Source: Cryptomeria japonica (lineage: Eukaryota; Streptophyta; Pinopsida; Cupressales; Cupressaceae). From it: 64,000 nucleotides of DNA. Below, piece after piece: positions 47,096 to 59,160 of the stretch. The first letter of the stretch is position 1. Each line of letters begins with the position of its first letter. The notes under the pieces are model-generated. The model did not search any database and had not been told where the DNA came from. It worked only from the letters and a program-made list of their open reading frames with translations. A program made the position numbers and the translations under genes. The DNA lies in the NCBI RefSeq assembly GCF_030272615.1, contig NC_081409.1:21762260-21826259 (forward strand). Direction: 5' to 3'.

Positions 47096-47636
47096 AATTG
47101 CTTAATATAGCATCTTCTATACCAAAATATAGTTCTGGTTTAAGCTTTGTCTATTCGGGTTAAAACCCTAAACCTCAGTACCAAAATAACCCTTACAATA
47201 AATTCCTCACATACATAGTCTCTTTGATATATTTTGCATTGCATTACATTTGCATATCCACTCCACATGCCTATTCTTATTCTGCTTACAAAATGATTTA
47301 ATCAATCTCCCCTATATACCATATACAAATTTATGCCTTATGTTGGCTTACAATATCATATTTACATGTCGGCCATATAACATAAATGAATAAGCATTAA
47401 AACAATTTGTCGATGCCAAATCCAAGATGTGTCGGACTCCAATATTGATGACCTTTACTATACCATGTCGGCCTGCATTGTCGATGACCAAATAAATTTT
47501 CTATCCTATCGGTGCCGATGCGGGTGTAGAGTTTGTGAAGTGCCTGTCGGTACACCATATGAAGTCGGAACCCAAAATCATGTTGTGATCAATGACAACA
47601 TAGTGAAACCAACCAACAGAGTGTCAATTTCCAACA
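47096..47636 (-). repeat. E3 3' LTR, inner fragment
   Basis: It continues the E3 LTR after E4 and ends ttccaaca beside the polypurine tract. On the minus strand this is the LTR start TGTTGGAAATTGACAC. Confidence 0.92.
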
Positions 47637-47831
47637 ATCTCCCCCTTTGGCATTGATGGCAACACTCATGTGAAAAATGGTCATGGTTTCAACTGTCGGT
47701 TTCATCCTGCCCTGCACCCCCTGAGCTGAATAAACAAAATGCTCCCTATCTCCAAAATTCCAAAAACTCTGTAACTCCCCCTAATGTATGCAATCCTTCA
47801 TTCTTTTTCACATCTATACTACTCCCCCTTT
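47637..47831 (-). other. E3 polypurine tracts
   Basis: On the minus strand AAAGGGGGAGAT abuts the LTR (47,637-47,648). Further GGGGGAG-type tracts lie near 47,773 and 47,822. This is the same arrangement as in E1 and E6. Confidence 0.75.
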
Positions 47832-47899
47832 GACATCAATGCCCAAAAATATGTCAAAGAATAAGAACTGTACATTGAATAACTCCAAAGTGTCTTACC

Positions 47900-50089
47900 G
47901 AAGCTTGACCAATTTCAAGATTTCCACGTAAGATTTCTCTAATAAATCTACATAAGTATCCCAACCGGTTTTAAATGTGCCAAAGATAGATACAAGTCCA
48001 CTCAATAAATATGCAAGTGATTATTTCTCAGTGACTTCTATCGGTGTGGGTTTACCAAGCATATCCATGCATTCCTTCTTATGTACACCAAGTGAATCCA
48101 ATCTTGGACTCACCAAACCTCTGAGACTTCTGGCTCTCCGAATGATCTTATCTCTTTCCTTTTCAAGAGCAGAAATTTGGTTCTCCAAGGTCAAATTTTT
48201 CCCATCAATAGATGTCAGTGAAATTAGTCCATCAAAAGAGTTAGCAATACTAGCAATTTTGTCTTGTATCTCTTTTATCTTTTCATCTACTTTTGATGTA
48301 AGAATCTTGTCCTGTATATGTTAGAGATCTATTGTAATGATTGAAAATTATTACAATCATTACAACAGCTAGTGCTATCAAAATCTTCCCCTCACAACAA
48401 CATTAGCAAAAAAATTCACAGGCACAGATCTCTATTATTTTTATACATGAAAGACCTTCATATATGTTGCAAGTCTTGCATGTATTTACATGTCTATGTG
48501 TGTATTACTTCATGCCCTTCCTGTCTTACATATTTTAAATGCCTCATGTTTCATTCCTTGCATGTATTCAAGTATATTACATATATTCAAATTTCTTACC
48601 TCATGACCTTACATGTGTTATGTGTATACTTCATGTATGCTTTGAGATGTGCTTTTTATTATCTTAAGCTTGTCGAAAGGGCTCACTTCATTCTCAATCT
48701 TACAATCCAGGACCAATCTGTGCAAAACATTTATGGATTGATCTATAATCCCCTTGTCTGTGGTTCCCTCCTTCATCAGTTTCTAAGCAACCATCATCAT
48801 TAGTTTTGTGGGACTCATCTCTGTGATGTTTTTCTTTTCCACTAGAGAAGTGTCAATTTTCAATAATAATGTGCCATCAACTAGTTCCCTATCAGATTCC
48901 CCTATTTTCTCTGATGATTTATCCTTTAATACCTCCTCACTTGCACTGGTGGCTTCACCACTTGGTGCAGTCTGTGCAACCGTCGATTCCTCTCTAGGAA
49001 CAATATCCTCAACCTATACATTAATATCTGGAGGATAGGTGTCCTCAATGTTAGTATCAAGTACAATGTTCTCAGCATTAATCGGTGTCTCTGTATTTGT
49101 TTGTACATTTGTGTTAACCGGTGGCTCAATTTCTACTATCTTGACATTCTTCAGAACTGAGGGTGGATTACCCATAATTCCTTTACCTTTCCCTTCAACC
49201 GGTGTATCTATAGTATCAACCTTTATCTTCAATGAAGTGAAGAACCCTCTATGCTCTCCCAAAAAAATTATCCAAGCCTTCTGTGTTTCTTTTACTATCC
49301 TTCCTATCTACAACCTCAATTGTCTTTTCCATCTCATCTGGAGTTATAGCAACACATATAGATAAAATTTCTTGCATCTTAATGTGTTTGTCTTCTTGCA
49401 TTGCAGATAACCTTCTAGTATCTAACATGTTGTATAACTCTGTCGGTATTTGATTTTCTATTTCAATTAATGCTTTCTTACAGATATCTAAATATAGAAG
49501 AATTGCTTCCTCTACCTCTCTCAGTTCATCATCTTCAAAAGTATCATAATAAGACTTAACATTTTTTAGCATCCCGTCCTTAGTAATTTCATCAACAATT
49601 TCAACACAAGTCTTATGTGGAATAATTGTCACATTACCAGTTTCTAGTGCCAAATCAATGTCACTCTTCTTCCTTCTTTTGGCAGTGCCAAATGCAGCTG
49701 ATGGTGTATCCTTGGGTACCTGCTTCTGTGCTGGTAATTTGATGGTAACCTTCCCAACCGGTTGTTTCTTTGCTTTCACTTTAGGTTCTTTTGGTTTCTA
49801 CCTCACAATAATTTTGAATGTTAATGGTGTGTCTCAGAATCTGTAGTCACAGGTTCAATGTGAACTACCTAATCCTTCCTCTTTCTTCCTTTCTCTGGGA
49901 CAACATCAATGAGAGCCTTAATGTCCTTAGAAACTTCCTATTCAAACTTGCTTGCCTTACCTTCTTGTTTTTTCCTCTTCTTTTGGTTGAACTCAATTTC
50001 AACCTCAAGAGTCTTTTGTCATGTTGTTCCACAAGGTTTTTCTGTTTCATCTATATCTTATCATCTCTTAGACTTCCCAATGCAACAAT
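47900..50089 (-). pseudogene. E3 unassigned large protein, C-terminal half
   Basis: The minus-strand blocks at 49,779-49,249 and 49,262-49,014 match the E6 protein in order: a Lys-rich linker, then a helical part with VDEITKDGM, LLYLDICKKALIEIENQ and LDTRRLSAMQEDKHIKM, then a Thr/Glu/Pro-rich stretch. Towards 47,950 it becomes the coiled-coil C-terminus, heavily broken. The N-terminal half lies at 57,605-56,750 beyond E6. No pol motif is present. Confidence 0.7.
48332..48365. repeat. Perfect 12-bp inverted repeat
   Basis: TTGTAATGATTG (48,332-48,343) and CAATCATTACAA (48,354-48,365) form a perfect hairpin with a 10-base AT loop inside the E3 coding region. It may be chance or the remnant of a small insertion. 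Confidence 0.6.
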
Positions 50090-50891
50090 TGTTGGCATTC
50101 TACACTCTATGAGAATATGTTTGATGTTGTCAATGATGGCAACCAATCGGTATCAGGTTTCTACACAGGTACCGACATCGCAGACATCATACACCGGCAA
50201 GCACATTCACTGGCATCCAGATTACACTGGCAATGAAGTATACCGGAACTCGGGCTGACATGAGACATAGTTTTATTTATATGAATTGTATTGTAAATTT
50301 AATTATTTATTTGTACGTCAACATGATGTACTGTGTATGAGATCTTATAGATCATTTTGTAAGTAGAAGCATAAGGATAGGATGATTATTATTCGGTATA
50401 TGTAAAAGTTGATCTAGTAAATGTAAGACAACAAAAGGTTTTGGCTAAGATATCTAACTGAGCTTAAACTGGTACTGAACCAAGCATTAGAGATGTTATT
50501 TTGAGCAGTACATTGTATTGGATTTAACTATCCATTTTGTAGTCAGTGAGATTCTTCTATTGAGCAGTGAGCTCTAGGTTGTTGGCCTTCCTGCATGTGC
50601 AGGCCCATGTTGTAAGTAATATTTATTCATATTGGTCAGTGAGTAAATATTGTGGGTCACAAATACCACTAAGGTTTTTCCCACACCGGGTTTCCTCGCA
50701 AAAATATCTTGTGTTATGGTGTGCATTTATGTTGTCTCTGTTATTTCTATTTGGTACATTATTTATTATTTACCGGTACACTAATTTGGATTGCAAAGTT
50801 ATAAATAAGTTTAATAATTTAGACACTGATTCACCCCCCCCCCCCCCCCCCCCGCCTCTCAGTGTCTTTGGTACTATCATTGCATCTAGAA
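50090..50891 (+). repeat. E6 5' LTR (802 bp)
   Basis: It is collinear with 55,922-56,749, with a short extra segment in the 3' copy. It contains a run of 20 C at 50,834-50,853 where the 3' LTR has about eight. Confidence 0.94.
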
Positions 50892-50893
50892 AT

Positions 50894-50905
50894 TGGTATC
50901 AGAGC
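50894..50905 (+). other. E6 primer-binding site
   Basis: TGGTATCAGAGC, a perfect initiator-Met-type primer site, two bases after the 5' LTR. Confidence 0.88.
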
Positions 50906-50962
50906 CTGGTCCTCTATTTGCAAAAGTCTAATAACTTGAGGAAGATTCTAAAACCGGTACTG

Positions 50963-52074
50963 ATGGAGAACTTGAGAAAATAGTTAGAAGGAGCTCTTGA
51001 AGATTTTGATGTAGAAAAATTGAAGAATATCAAACTTGAAGATGATATGAGAACTACTAAAGAAATCATTAAAGGACTTTAGAAGAACCTGGTTATAGCA
51101 CAAAACAAGAGGAAGGAACTTCATGAGCAAATGAAAAAACATGATGATGAAAGGGAAACTCTTAGTGATATTGCAAAAAATTTGAGGCAAGAGAACACTA
51201 ACATGAGGAATGAAATGCAAGATTTAACCATGAGGCTATGTAAGGATATTGAAGACATCAAGAAGAATGAAGAAGACTTGACTAGGAGACTTAATGATGG
51301 AGCAAATGAAAATTTGAGACTTTGTCATAAGAATGATATGTTGAAGACAGATTTGATTCACATGCAACGTGATAAAGAAGAGCTTAGGAGACAAATTGGC
51401 ATTCTAGAAAATGAGTTGATCACTACAAATGAACACAAAGACAAATTCAAGAAAAGTTCAAAAAGACTTGATGACATGCTGAAAAAGTAAAAACTTGATG
51501 GAGATACAATTGGACTTGGATTTGAACATGGAGAAAGTTTTGGGACTCAAATAATCAAGATCACATTAAACCAGTAAGACAACCTAAAGCTTATAAATTT
51601 AATGGGAAATGTTTCAATTGCAACAAATTTGGTCATAGAGCAAATCAGTGTAGATTTAGAAATAATCAAAATACAAACTTACCCACCGATCAATTTTCCA
51701 AATGCAATACAGTTGGTCACAATTCAAAAAATTACAGAATGAATGTGAAATGCTATGTTTGTGGTAGATTTGGACATTTATCTAATCAATATAGAACACA
51801 AACCGGTCAAGGATATAGAAAAGCTATTCAGAGGAACAATGTAACTTGTTATGCATGTAAAAAGATTGGGCATATTGCAAAATTTTGTAGAAGCAAGACT
51901 ATACTAACAAATAATAAAGGATCTAATGAGAAGGAAAAAGAAAAGGTAAATGAAATAAGGCAAGAATTTTCAAAACAATGGATTAAGAAGAGAGATTAGA
52001 GAGTTGATGAATATGTCTCTGCACTGGTAGGATAGAGTAACCCTCCACCAGTAGAAGATTCTTCATCTAACTAA
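50963..52074 (+). pseudogene. gag: E6 gag-like protein: coiled coil and zinc knuckles
   Basis: From the ATG at 50,963 the frame gives a long Lys/Glu/Asp coiled coil (open 51,131-51,490), ending LDDMLKK, then GLGFEHGESFGT. After a frameshift near 51,550 there are four knuckle units: CFNCNKFGHRANQC, a poor one, CYVCGRFGHLSNQY (last Cys lost) and CYACKKIGHIAKFC. The tail has QWIKKR. The order matches the E1 Gag C-terminal module. It should bind nucleic acid. There is no sign of protease after it. Confidence 0.85.
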
Positions 52075-52377
52075 GGAATAATCCTTAGGGGGTATGGCAA
52101 CAAGTTGAAAATCATGCATTCTACCCTCGGTTGATGGTAAGAAGACACATTTCTTCTTTACCGGCAGATGTGTTAAGATTTCACTTAACCGACAAGCATT
52201 TAATGCAGTTTTTGAAGAAATGTTTGGTTATAAAGCACCGTAAAACCCTCGTTTTAATCCACCAAGCATCCAAGAATTCAGAGAGAGTGAAATTGAGAAA
52301 AGGTATCCAAAGGCAAAGCAACAAAAGTGTTTTTTAGGTATTCAAGGATTTCAAGCAAGAGGTATTTATCTTTTAAA

Positions 52378-53559
52378 ATAGAATCCTCATCTTCTGCACT
52401 TGAGTTTATTGCAAACCCTACTGTGGTAGAAAACATTAAGCTCCTTAGGCCCGTCTTTAAGATCATCCCTGAAATTGCCAAGCAAGATGATTATATCGGA
52501 GCTTTTTCGAAAATTCCGAAGGGAGTCGCTTTTGCCGAAGACCCCAGAATTTACATTCACTGCAACATAGAAAATTTATGGACTAATGATTTGAAAAACA
52601 TGTACAATGATGTTATTACTGATGAACAAGATTTGGTTAAACCGGAGCACAAGATTATAAGAGACCTAGGATTTGTTGAAATATTGAACATACCTGAATT
52701 TCTGAAAGAGGTAATTCATCTTGTACTAAGCAGAGTTCATGGAGAGTTTATGTGGCTTGACTCTATTTTTAAAATCTCAAAGGAAGCAATCAAGGCAGTT
52801 ACTAGTTTACCCTCAACCGATAGTAGGCTTGACAAAATAAAGAAGATACCTAACAAGGGTGTTATGGATTTAACCAGAGCTACATCTGACAATAGATCTC
52901 TTAGGGTTAATGACATTACTGATGCAAATGTGAGATATGTGAGCATGGTACTTGGCTATAGAGTAACTCATACAAACAGATTAAATTCAGTTTCCAACTT
53001 ATGTATTCATAGTGCATATGAGATGCTTAAAAACAATGTTAGGATTGATATCTGTGAATGGCTTAAGGATGAAATGATTGATAACCTGAAGAAGATTAAA
53101 GGTGACAAGAAGGGGACATTCCGTTTTGGCAACCTACTTGTGTGTTTGATGCTTTACTTCACCAAAGAGATACCTGGCATTAGTCATAAGGACTTTGGTT
53201 ATGACATCCTGGTAGGAAAGAAAATCATGGAAACTATCACCAGTATGGACTCTAACAGTGACAACATTATAGCAAACTACTTCAAAAACTTTCAAACTAA
53301 GATGAAAGCTAGAGAAAGGTTACCACAGAGCATAGTAGATAAGTATGATAAGAAAATCTGCTTTGTAATCAAACGAGATGAAACATGGATGGAAGATATT
53401 AATCCTAGAACTATTTGGATAACAGAAATGGATTATGAAGTTGACCTGAACATTCTTGAAGCATATGCTAAAACACTTCTTGATGCACCTAAGGAACCAT
53501 TTGAAGAAATTTTTGGTAGTGCTGAGACCATTGAGAGTGTTGTTTCGATGCAGAAGTAG
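52378..53559 (+). CDS. E6 unassigned large protein, open N-terminal block
   Basis: An open block of about 393 residues starts at an ATA (52,378) where the E3 homologue has ATG, so the start codon is probably lost. Both then read SSSA...ANPTVVE. Conserved blocks shared with E3 are GAFSKIPKGVAF, YIHCNIE, EEVIHLVL-like/FMWLDSIFKISKEAI, and VNDITDANVRYVSMVLGYRVTHTNRLN...KKGTFRFG. The helical layout recalls the putative plant transposon protein domain; that is a guess needing a profile search. It occupies the place of pol. Confidence 0.7.
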   Translation: MESSSSALEFIANPTVVENIKLLRPVFKIIPEIAKQDDYIGAFSKIPKGVAFAEDPRIYIHCNIENLWTNDLKNMYNDVITDEQDLVKPEHKIIRDLGFVEILNIPEFLKEVIHLVLSRVHGEFMWLDSIFKISKEAIKAVTSLPSTDSRLDKIKKIPNKGVMDLTRATSDNRSLRVNDITDANVRYVSMVLGYRVTHTNRLNSVSNLCIHSAYEMLKNNVRIDICEWLKDEMIDNLKKIKGDKKGTFRFGNLLVCLMLYFTKEIPGISHKDFGYDILVGKKIMETITSMDSNSDNIIANYFKNFQTKMKARERLPQSIVDKYDKKICFVIKRDETWMEDINPRTIWITEMDYEVDLNILEAYAKTLLDAPKEPFEEIFGSAETIESVVSMQK

Positions 53560-55722
53560 AGAAAAAGAAGAGAAAATTTTATCAGAGATGCATCCAAGAT
53601 GGCTAAGGAGGTTAAGGAAAATATAATGAGCTTGAGTGGTATATCTGTTAGTAAACTGGAAGAATTGAAACCAGAAGCTCATGTTTCACCGGTTGTCACT
53701 TCTTCGGATACAGACAGTGGAAAAGCAACTAAGTTCAAAAGAGTAGAGAGGAAGAAGAGAAAACCCTCACCAGTACCTTCTCCTTCACCTAAAAAGGCGA
53801 GGACATTAAGGAAAAAGCAGCAGGCTGTAAGGGAGCCTAAGAAGAAACTAAGCCTAAAGAAGAAACAACAAACTAAGACACCGAATACCCTTACACTAAA
53901 GGAACTGGTAAATGAGATAGCACAAGATGGTAATCTTTGCAATGTAAATAAATTGTATCATTCATTCAAAGATTCTGACAAGGACACAATAGAGGCTAGT
54001 ATTATTTTGCATTTAGACATCTATAAGAAGGTTTTGATTGAAGTTGTAGATGATCTGTTGAATGACTTGTATCTAAGGTTAGAAGCTAAAAGAATGTTAG
54101 TGATGGAACTAGATAAAAAGTTAAAGGTTGAAGCATTATTGGCAGTACATCTTGTAAATTCTAAAGAGGAAATTGATGAACTAATTCCTAAAGTAAATCG
54201 GTCAGTTTTTGTGAGTGGACACCGACACATTAGCCTAATGGCTGGGAGAGTGAAAGAAATTGCTGATGAAACTGTGGACAAATTTGAAAAAGAAAAGAAA
54301 GAGGAAAGGGAGAGATGTAAAATGGACAAATCTTTTGCTAAGGTATACTAGAAGGACAAAGGTAAAAGCAAATTTGGTAGTATACCTGTTATAAATGTCA
54401 CATATAACATTCCTCCACCAACACAGGATACTCCACCAATAACTTCTGACAATCAACCGGATAAGGCAACTGAAGAAGTTACACATGATGACACTAACCC
54501 TGATTCTGAAATTATTTTCACTATGAATGTAGATACACAAGATATTAACATTGTTGTGGATAAAGAGACTACATAGGTTAAGGTAGATAATGCTAAGAAT
54601 AATGAGATCTCTAAGTCACCGACACACACCGTTGACTCTCAGAACACTGAGATACCGACACAAGCGAAGCAACAGGAGACTGAGAAACAAACAGAGGATA
54701 AGGTAACTAACATTGAGCAACCGAAGAGAGAGAAACCAATAGTTGCAGAGGTACTTACTCAGGCTGAAAAACCAAAAGAAGCAGAGGTAACAACACAGAC
54801 AGAGAAACCTACAGAAAATGTAAATAAAGAGGAAGTAATTGATGGAAATAAGGAAGAAATAGTGAAGGTAATTGGGCAAGTATCTGTTGAAAGGAAATCT
54901 ATTGCAAAACCAAGCACATCTACTGGAGAATTCAAACCCACTAATGTAACAAATGTTCTATTGGATTATATTAAGAGGATAACAGATTGCAATGCTTAAC
55001 ATTTAAGGCTATTGATGACACATTACCTATCTTGAAGATGATTACACCAACCTGTAAGATAGATCACATTGAGGATTCTTTAGGTAAATTGGACACATTG
55101 TCCAAATTTATTGCTGAAAGTGTTCTAACTATAGATAAGATGGATGAGGAAACTGTAAAGGTAAGAGTAGATAAAGAGAAAGGTGAATTCTTTGAGAAAA
55201 CTATCAAAGACTATACTGAGCACATGGATTCACTATTGTCGGTACTTAACTCAACAATTTTGGAATATAAGGAGCTATATAGAGAAGCTTGCAAGCCTCA
55301 CCACCTGACTAAAGATATTGATGAGGAAATTAAGAAGACACAAAAAGAGATAGATGACATTGCAGATAATATGATAGGTTCTTCGGGACTTATCTTAGTT
55401 TTTGAATAGGAAATGACAGTTTTTTAGGAGAAGTTAGAAAAACTTGGGAAAGAGAAAGCAAGGATAAGATTAAAGACCCAGGAACTGAAAAGCAAACTTG
55501 GTCCAAGATTGGACAGTCTTATTACTCAGTGGGTTGAGCTATCAAAGGCAACAATTCCAGGAGAATGGTCACCGGAGCAACAAATTCACTATCTGACCGG
55601 CATGATCTAGCAAATAGAAACCATTCTTTCTCACAATACCAAATTCATGCAGAGCCTGGATCTAATTTTGGCAAACATTTTTCAACTTGTACAAAACCGA
55701 TTACAGGCTATGAGGTAGCATT
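53560..55722 (+). pseudogene. E6 unassigned large protein, C-terminal half
   Basis: The frame continues after a TAG (53,557). Next come a Lys/Arg/Pro linker with a nuclear-localisation look (about 53,720-53,880), a helical part (LVNEIAQDGN, ILHLDIYKKVLIEVVDDLL), and TAGs at 54,349 and 54,574. A Thr/Glu/Lys/Pro-rich repeat-like stretch (54,620-54,860) follows, then a frameshift near 54,985 and a coiled-coil end (54,987-55,409 open). With the preceding block it makes about 1,100 residues. The E3 homologue shows the same order. Confidence 0.7.
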
Positions 55723-55766
55723 TTTGTATTCTTTGATTCTTTTTGACATCCTTTGCTATTGATGTC

Positions 55767-55921
55767 AAAGGGAGAGTAGTATGGAGAAAAATGAATGCAC
55801 AGAAGAGATCACTTGCTCGGGGGGAGCACACTCTTTTTGGGATCAGATTTTGGACTTCATTTTTGGATAACAGTTTTGGATTTTTCTCGTGAGTGTTGCC
55901 ATCAATGCCAAAGGGGGATAT
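55767..55921 (+). other. E6 polypurine tracts
   Basis: AAAGGGAGAG near 55,767, GGGGGGAG near 55,819 and AAAGGGGGATAT abutting the 3' LTR. The text between reads caatgccaaagg, the same leader to the tract as in E3. Confidence 0.72.
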
Positions 55922-56749
55922 TGTTGGCATTCTACACTCTATGAGAATATGGTTGATGTTGTCATTGATGGAAACCAACCGGTAACAGGTTTCTACACAA
56001 ACACCGACATCACAAACATCATACACCGGCAGGCACTGGCACCAACAGGCACATCCACTAGCATCCAGATTACACTGGCAATGAAGTATATCGGCACTCA
56101 GGCCGACATGAGATATAGTTTTGTTTATATGAATTGTATTGTAAATGTAATTATTATTTGTAAGCCGACATGATGTATTGTAGAGACTCATATATGTATG
56201 AGATCTTATAGATCATTTTGTAAGTAGAAGCATAAGGATAGGATGATTATTATTCAATATATGTAAGAAGGTGATCTAGTAAATGTAAGATAGTGAAAGG
56301 TTTTGGTTAAGGTATCTAACTAAGCTTAAATCGGTAGTAAACCAGACATTAGAGATGCTATTTTGAGTAGTACATTGTATTGGATTTAACTATCCATTGT
56401 GTAGTCAGTGAGACTCTTCTATTAAGCAGTGAGCTCTAGGTTGTTGGCCTTCCTGCATGTGCAGGCCCATGTTGTAAGTAATATTTATTCATATTGGCTA
56501 GTGAGTAAATATTGTGGGTCACAAATCCCACTGAGGTTTTTCCCATGCCGAGTTTCCTTGCCAAAATATCTTGTGTTATGGTGTGCATTTATGTTGTCTC
56601 TATTATTTCTATTTGCTGCATTATTTCTTGTTTACCAATACACTAATTTGGATTGCAAAGTTATAAATAAGTTTAAATATTCCATTAACTAGTTAGACAC
56701 TGAATCACCCCCCCTCTCAGTGTCTTTGGGACTATCATTGCATCTAACA
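55922..56749 (+). repeat. E6 3' LTR (828 bp)
   Basis: It starts TGTTGGCATTCTACAC and ends CATCTAACA before the TSD acaat. Confidence 0.94.
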
Positions 56750-56754
56750 ACAAT

Positions 56755-57605
56755 TGATTGCTTTAGCTGTCTTCCTATCAGGATTTCAAAAGCCGATTAC
56801 TTCCTACGAGAACTAGGAGTATCATTCAAAAAGTATAACATTAAGTAGACTAACATATTTACATATCAAAAGGTGCCCTTCTTCTCACCTTTAATCTTCC
56901 CTAAGTTGATCAATGATTCCTCAAGCATCCAGTCACAAAGATCTAACTTGATATTTTCTCTCATCATCCTATATGTAGCCAAAATACATGAACTAGAAAC
57001 TAAATTCAGTTGGTTAGACTGAGTTACCTTGTAGCTTATAACCATGCTTCCAAATTTGATGTCAGTGTCGGTGATGGTGCTCACCTTCATCGATCTCTTG
57101 TCTGATGTGGCACCGGTGATCTTCCTTATGAATTCATTTGATACTTTCTTATCCAGATGTTTCCCGATTGATGGAAAACCATTGCCCAGATGGATTCCTT
57201 AGTGATTTTATAGGGTCTGTCTAGCCATATGAATTCCTCATGTACACTTCTTAGTACATATCTAACAATCTCATCCTCGAACTCCAGAATATCCAGAATA
57301 TCTGTGAACCATAGATCTTTGATGTGATGATATGCCAGTTTGATTTTACCAGATTCTCCCATGAGTTCATTCATATACATTCTCTTGATCTTTGAAGTGC
57401 CTAAGTCCTCTATATGACAATGAATATAGGCCCTAACATCTTTCACATATACCACTCCCTCTGGAACGCGAGAAAATGCTCCAACTGAATCTTCCTTGGT
57501 AGCCACATGTGGATACCATTTGAAAATTGGTTTGGGGGGGTCCTTAGCTTCTACTACAGTTGGATTTGCAACAAAAATAGGAGCAGAAGATGATCTTGAT
57601 TCCAT
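56755..57605 (-). pseudogene. E3 unassigned large protein, N-terminal half
   Basis: Starting with ATG at 57,605 (MESRSSSAPIFVANPTVVE) the minus-strand protein parallels the E6 block: GAFSRVPEGVVY, YIHCHIEDLG, EEFIWLDRPYKITKESI, then after a shift VSTITDTDIKFGSMVISYKVTQSNQLN and GEKKGTF. The frame runs into the E6 target site near 56,755 and continues at 50,089. This provides the ATG that E6 has lost and shows the gene is shared by two independent insertions. Confidence 0.75.
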
Positions 57606-57959
57606 GATTCAAGAAAAATACCTTTAGAATGCTTCCAGTGAAAACCTCTAACAAATCCTTCTAGATGTCGGTGTGATCGCTCAAGAAGAAATTTGATTGC
57701 CTCTTAATAGCCTTTGATTGCACTAAGTCACTCTGAATCACTCTGAAATCGCTCTGAATACTGGGTGATTAACAATGAAGTGTGATCGACCTTTTATCCA
57801 TCGAGAAAACCCTAATTTTCTATTGACATAAATGACTGTCGGTGAATGATATCTAATCTCACTCTAAATATATCAATGTCAGATAATCCTCTCCAATATT
57901 TGGAACATCTTCCTGAACCTCCTCCAAGGGCATATGCATCATCTTCCATGAATTTTGCC

Positions 57960-59120
57960 TACCCCTAAGGCATCTGCCTTAGTTACCAGATGAGCTCACT
58001 ACTGGTGCAGGAGTAGCCTCTTCTGCCAGATAGGTAACTAGGACATTCCCATCTGATGATTTCTCTTCAGTCTTTCTAACTCATCTCTGAGTGTGATCTT
58101 GTTGGATTTCACTAACCTTCTCTTTTCCTTTATCATTTGATCCTCTATTGCCAACCAGTGGATTTCTGCTTGTACAAAACTTAGCAATATGTCCAATTTC
58201 ATTGCATGCATAACATGTAACATTGTTCTTCTGAATTGTCTTGCTAAAATCGATGAAATTGCTTGACCTGCACTAATTAACCATATGTCCAAATTTTCCA
58301 CAAGCATAGCATTTTACATTCATTCTGCAGTCTTATGACCAATTTTATTACATTTAGAACATTTACCGGGAGCAGAATTTGGGTTATGATTTTCTCCGTT
58401 TCTACATTACCTAGCCATGTGACCAAATCTATTGCAAACAAATACCATTGAATTTATAAGCATTGAATTTCCTTACCGGTGCCTTATGGTTTTGATCTTC
58501 ATTAGTAGTACCAAAACTTTGTCCTTGCTCAAATCCAAGTCCACTGGAATCTCCAATCTGCCTCTGTCTCTTTTGTAACTCATCAAGTTGTGCTGAGCTG
58601 ATCTTGAATTTTTCTTTGTACTCACTTGCAGCAGGTTCATGAAAATCATCTCTTGGTATTGACATTTGTCTCTCAAGCTCTTGCTCATTACTCTAGGATT
58701 GTATCAAATCAATTCTCAACATATCATTTTCATGAACCAACCTACCACATTCTTCAAATTTGTTCTTTGGGGATACAACAAGATTTTCTTCCTTTTTCTT
58801 TCTGTCCTCAATCTCCTTAGACATCCTCATAGTCATAGCTTGCATCTCATTCTTCATAACCATGTTCTCTTGACTCAATTTTTGACATTATTCCTTAAGT
58901 GCATTTTTCTCTTCATCATCCTGATTTTGCAAAAGTTCCTTTCTCCTAGCTTGAACAGATGATAGCGTCTCTTGTAGGACAAGATTAAAGTCTTTAGTAG
59001 AATTCAACTCTTCTTGTAGCTTTAAGTTCTTCAATCTTTCAACATCGTAATCTCCAAGTGTCATCTCAAGCTGCTTCTCCAAAGCCATATTCAATGATTC
59101 TAGTTTCAGGATCTTCCTCA
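57960..59120 (-). pseudogene. gag: E3 gag-like protein: coiled coil and zinc knuckles
   Basis: The minus-strand blocks give LEKQLEMTLGDYDVERLKNLKLQEEL (59,181-58,888 open), a coiled coil through 58,693, SSGLGFEQGQSFGT, then knuckles with CYACGKFGHM and CYACNEIGHIAKFC (58,307-58,150). The tail keeps a Lys-rich stretch. It is clearly homologous to 50,963-52,074. Stops and shifts break it in several places. Confidence 0.8.
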
Positions 59121-59148
59121 AGTTGTTAAACTTCCTTTGAGGCACAAG

Positions 59149-59160
59149 GCTCTGATACCA
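59149..59160 (-). other. E3 primer-binding site
   Basis: gctctgatacca on the plus strand is TGGTATCAGAGC on the minus strand, two bases from the LTR boundary. It sets the orientation of E3. Confidence 0.88.

Larger units (their letters stand above)
50090..56749 (+). mobile_element. E6: Copia-type non-autonomous LTR element inside E3
   Basis: LTRs 50,090-50,891 and 55,922-56,749 start TGTTGGCATTCTACAC. The 3' copy ends CATCTAACA. An exact TSD acaat flanks it (50,085-50,089, 56,750-56,754). The primer site TGGTATCAGAGC is at 50,894-50,905 and the polypurine tract AAAGGGGGATAT abuts the 3' LTR. The internal 5 kb encodes a gag-like protein and a large unassigned protein, with no protease, integrase or RT. 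It interrupts the homologous gene of E3 in the opposite orientation. Confidence 0.95.
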
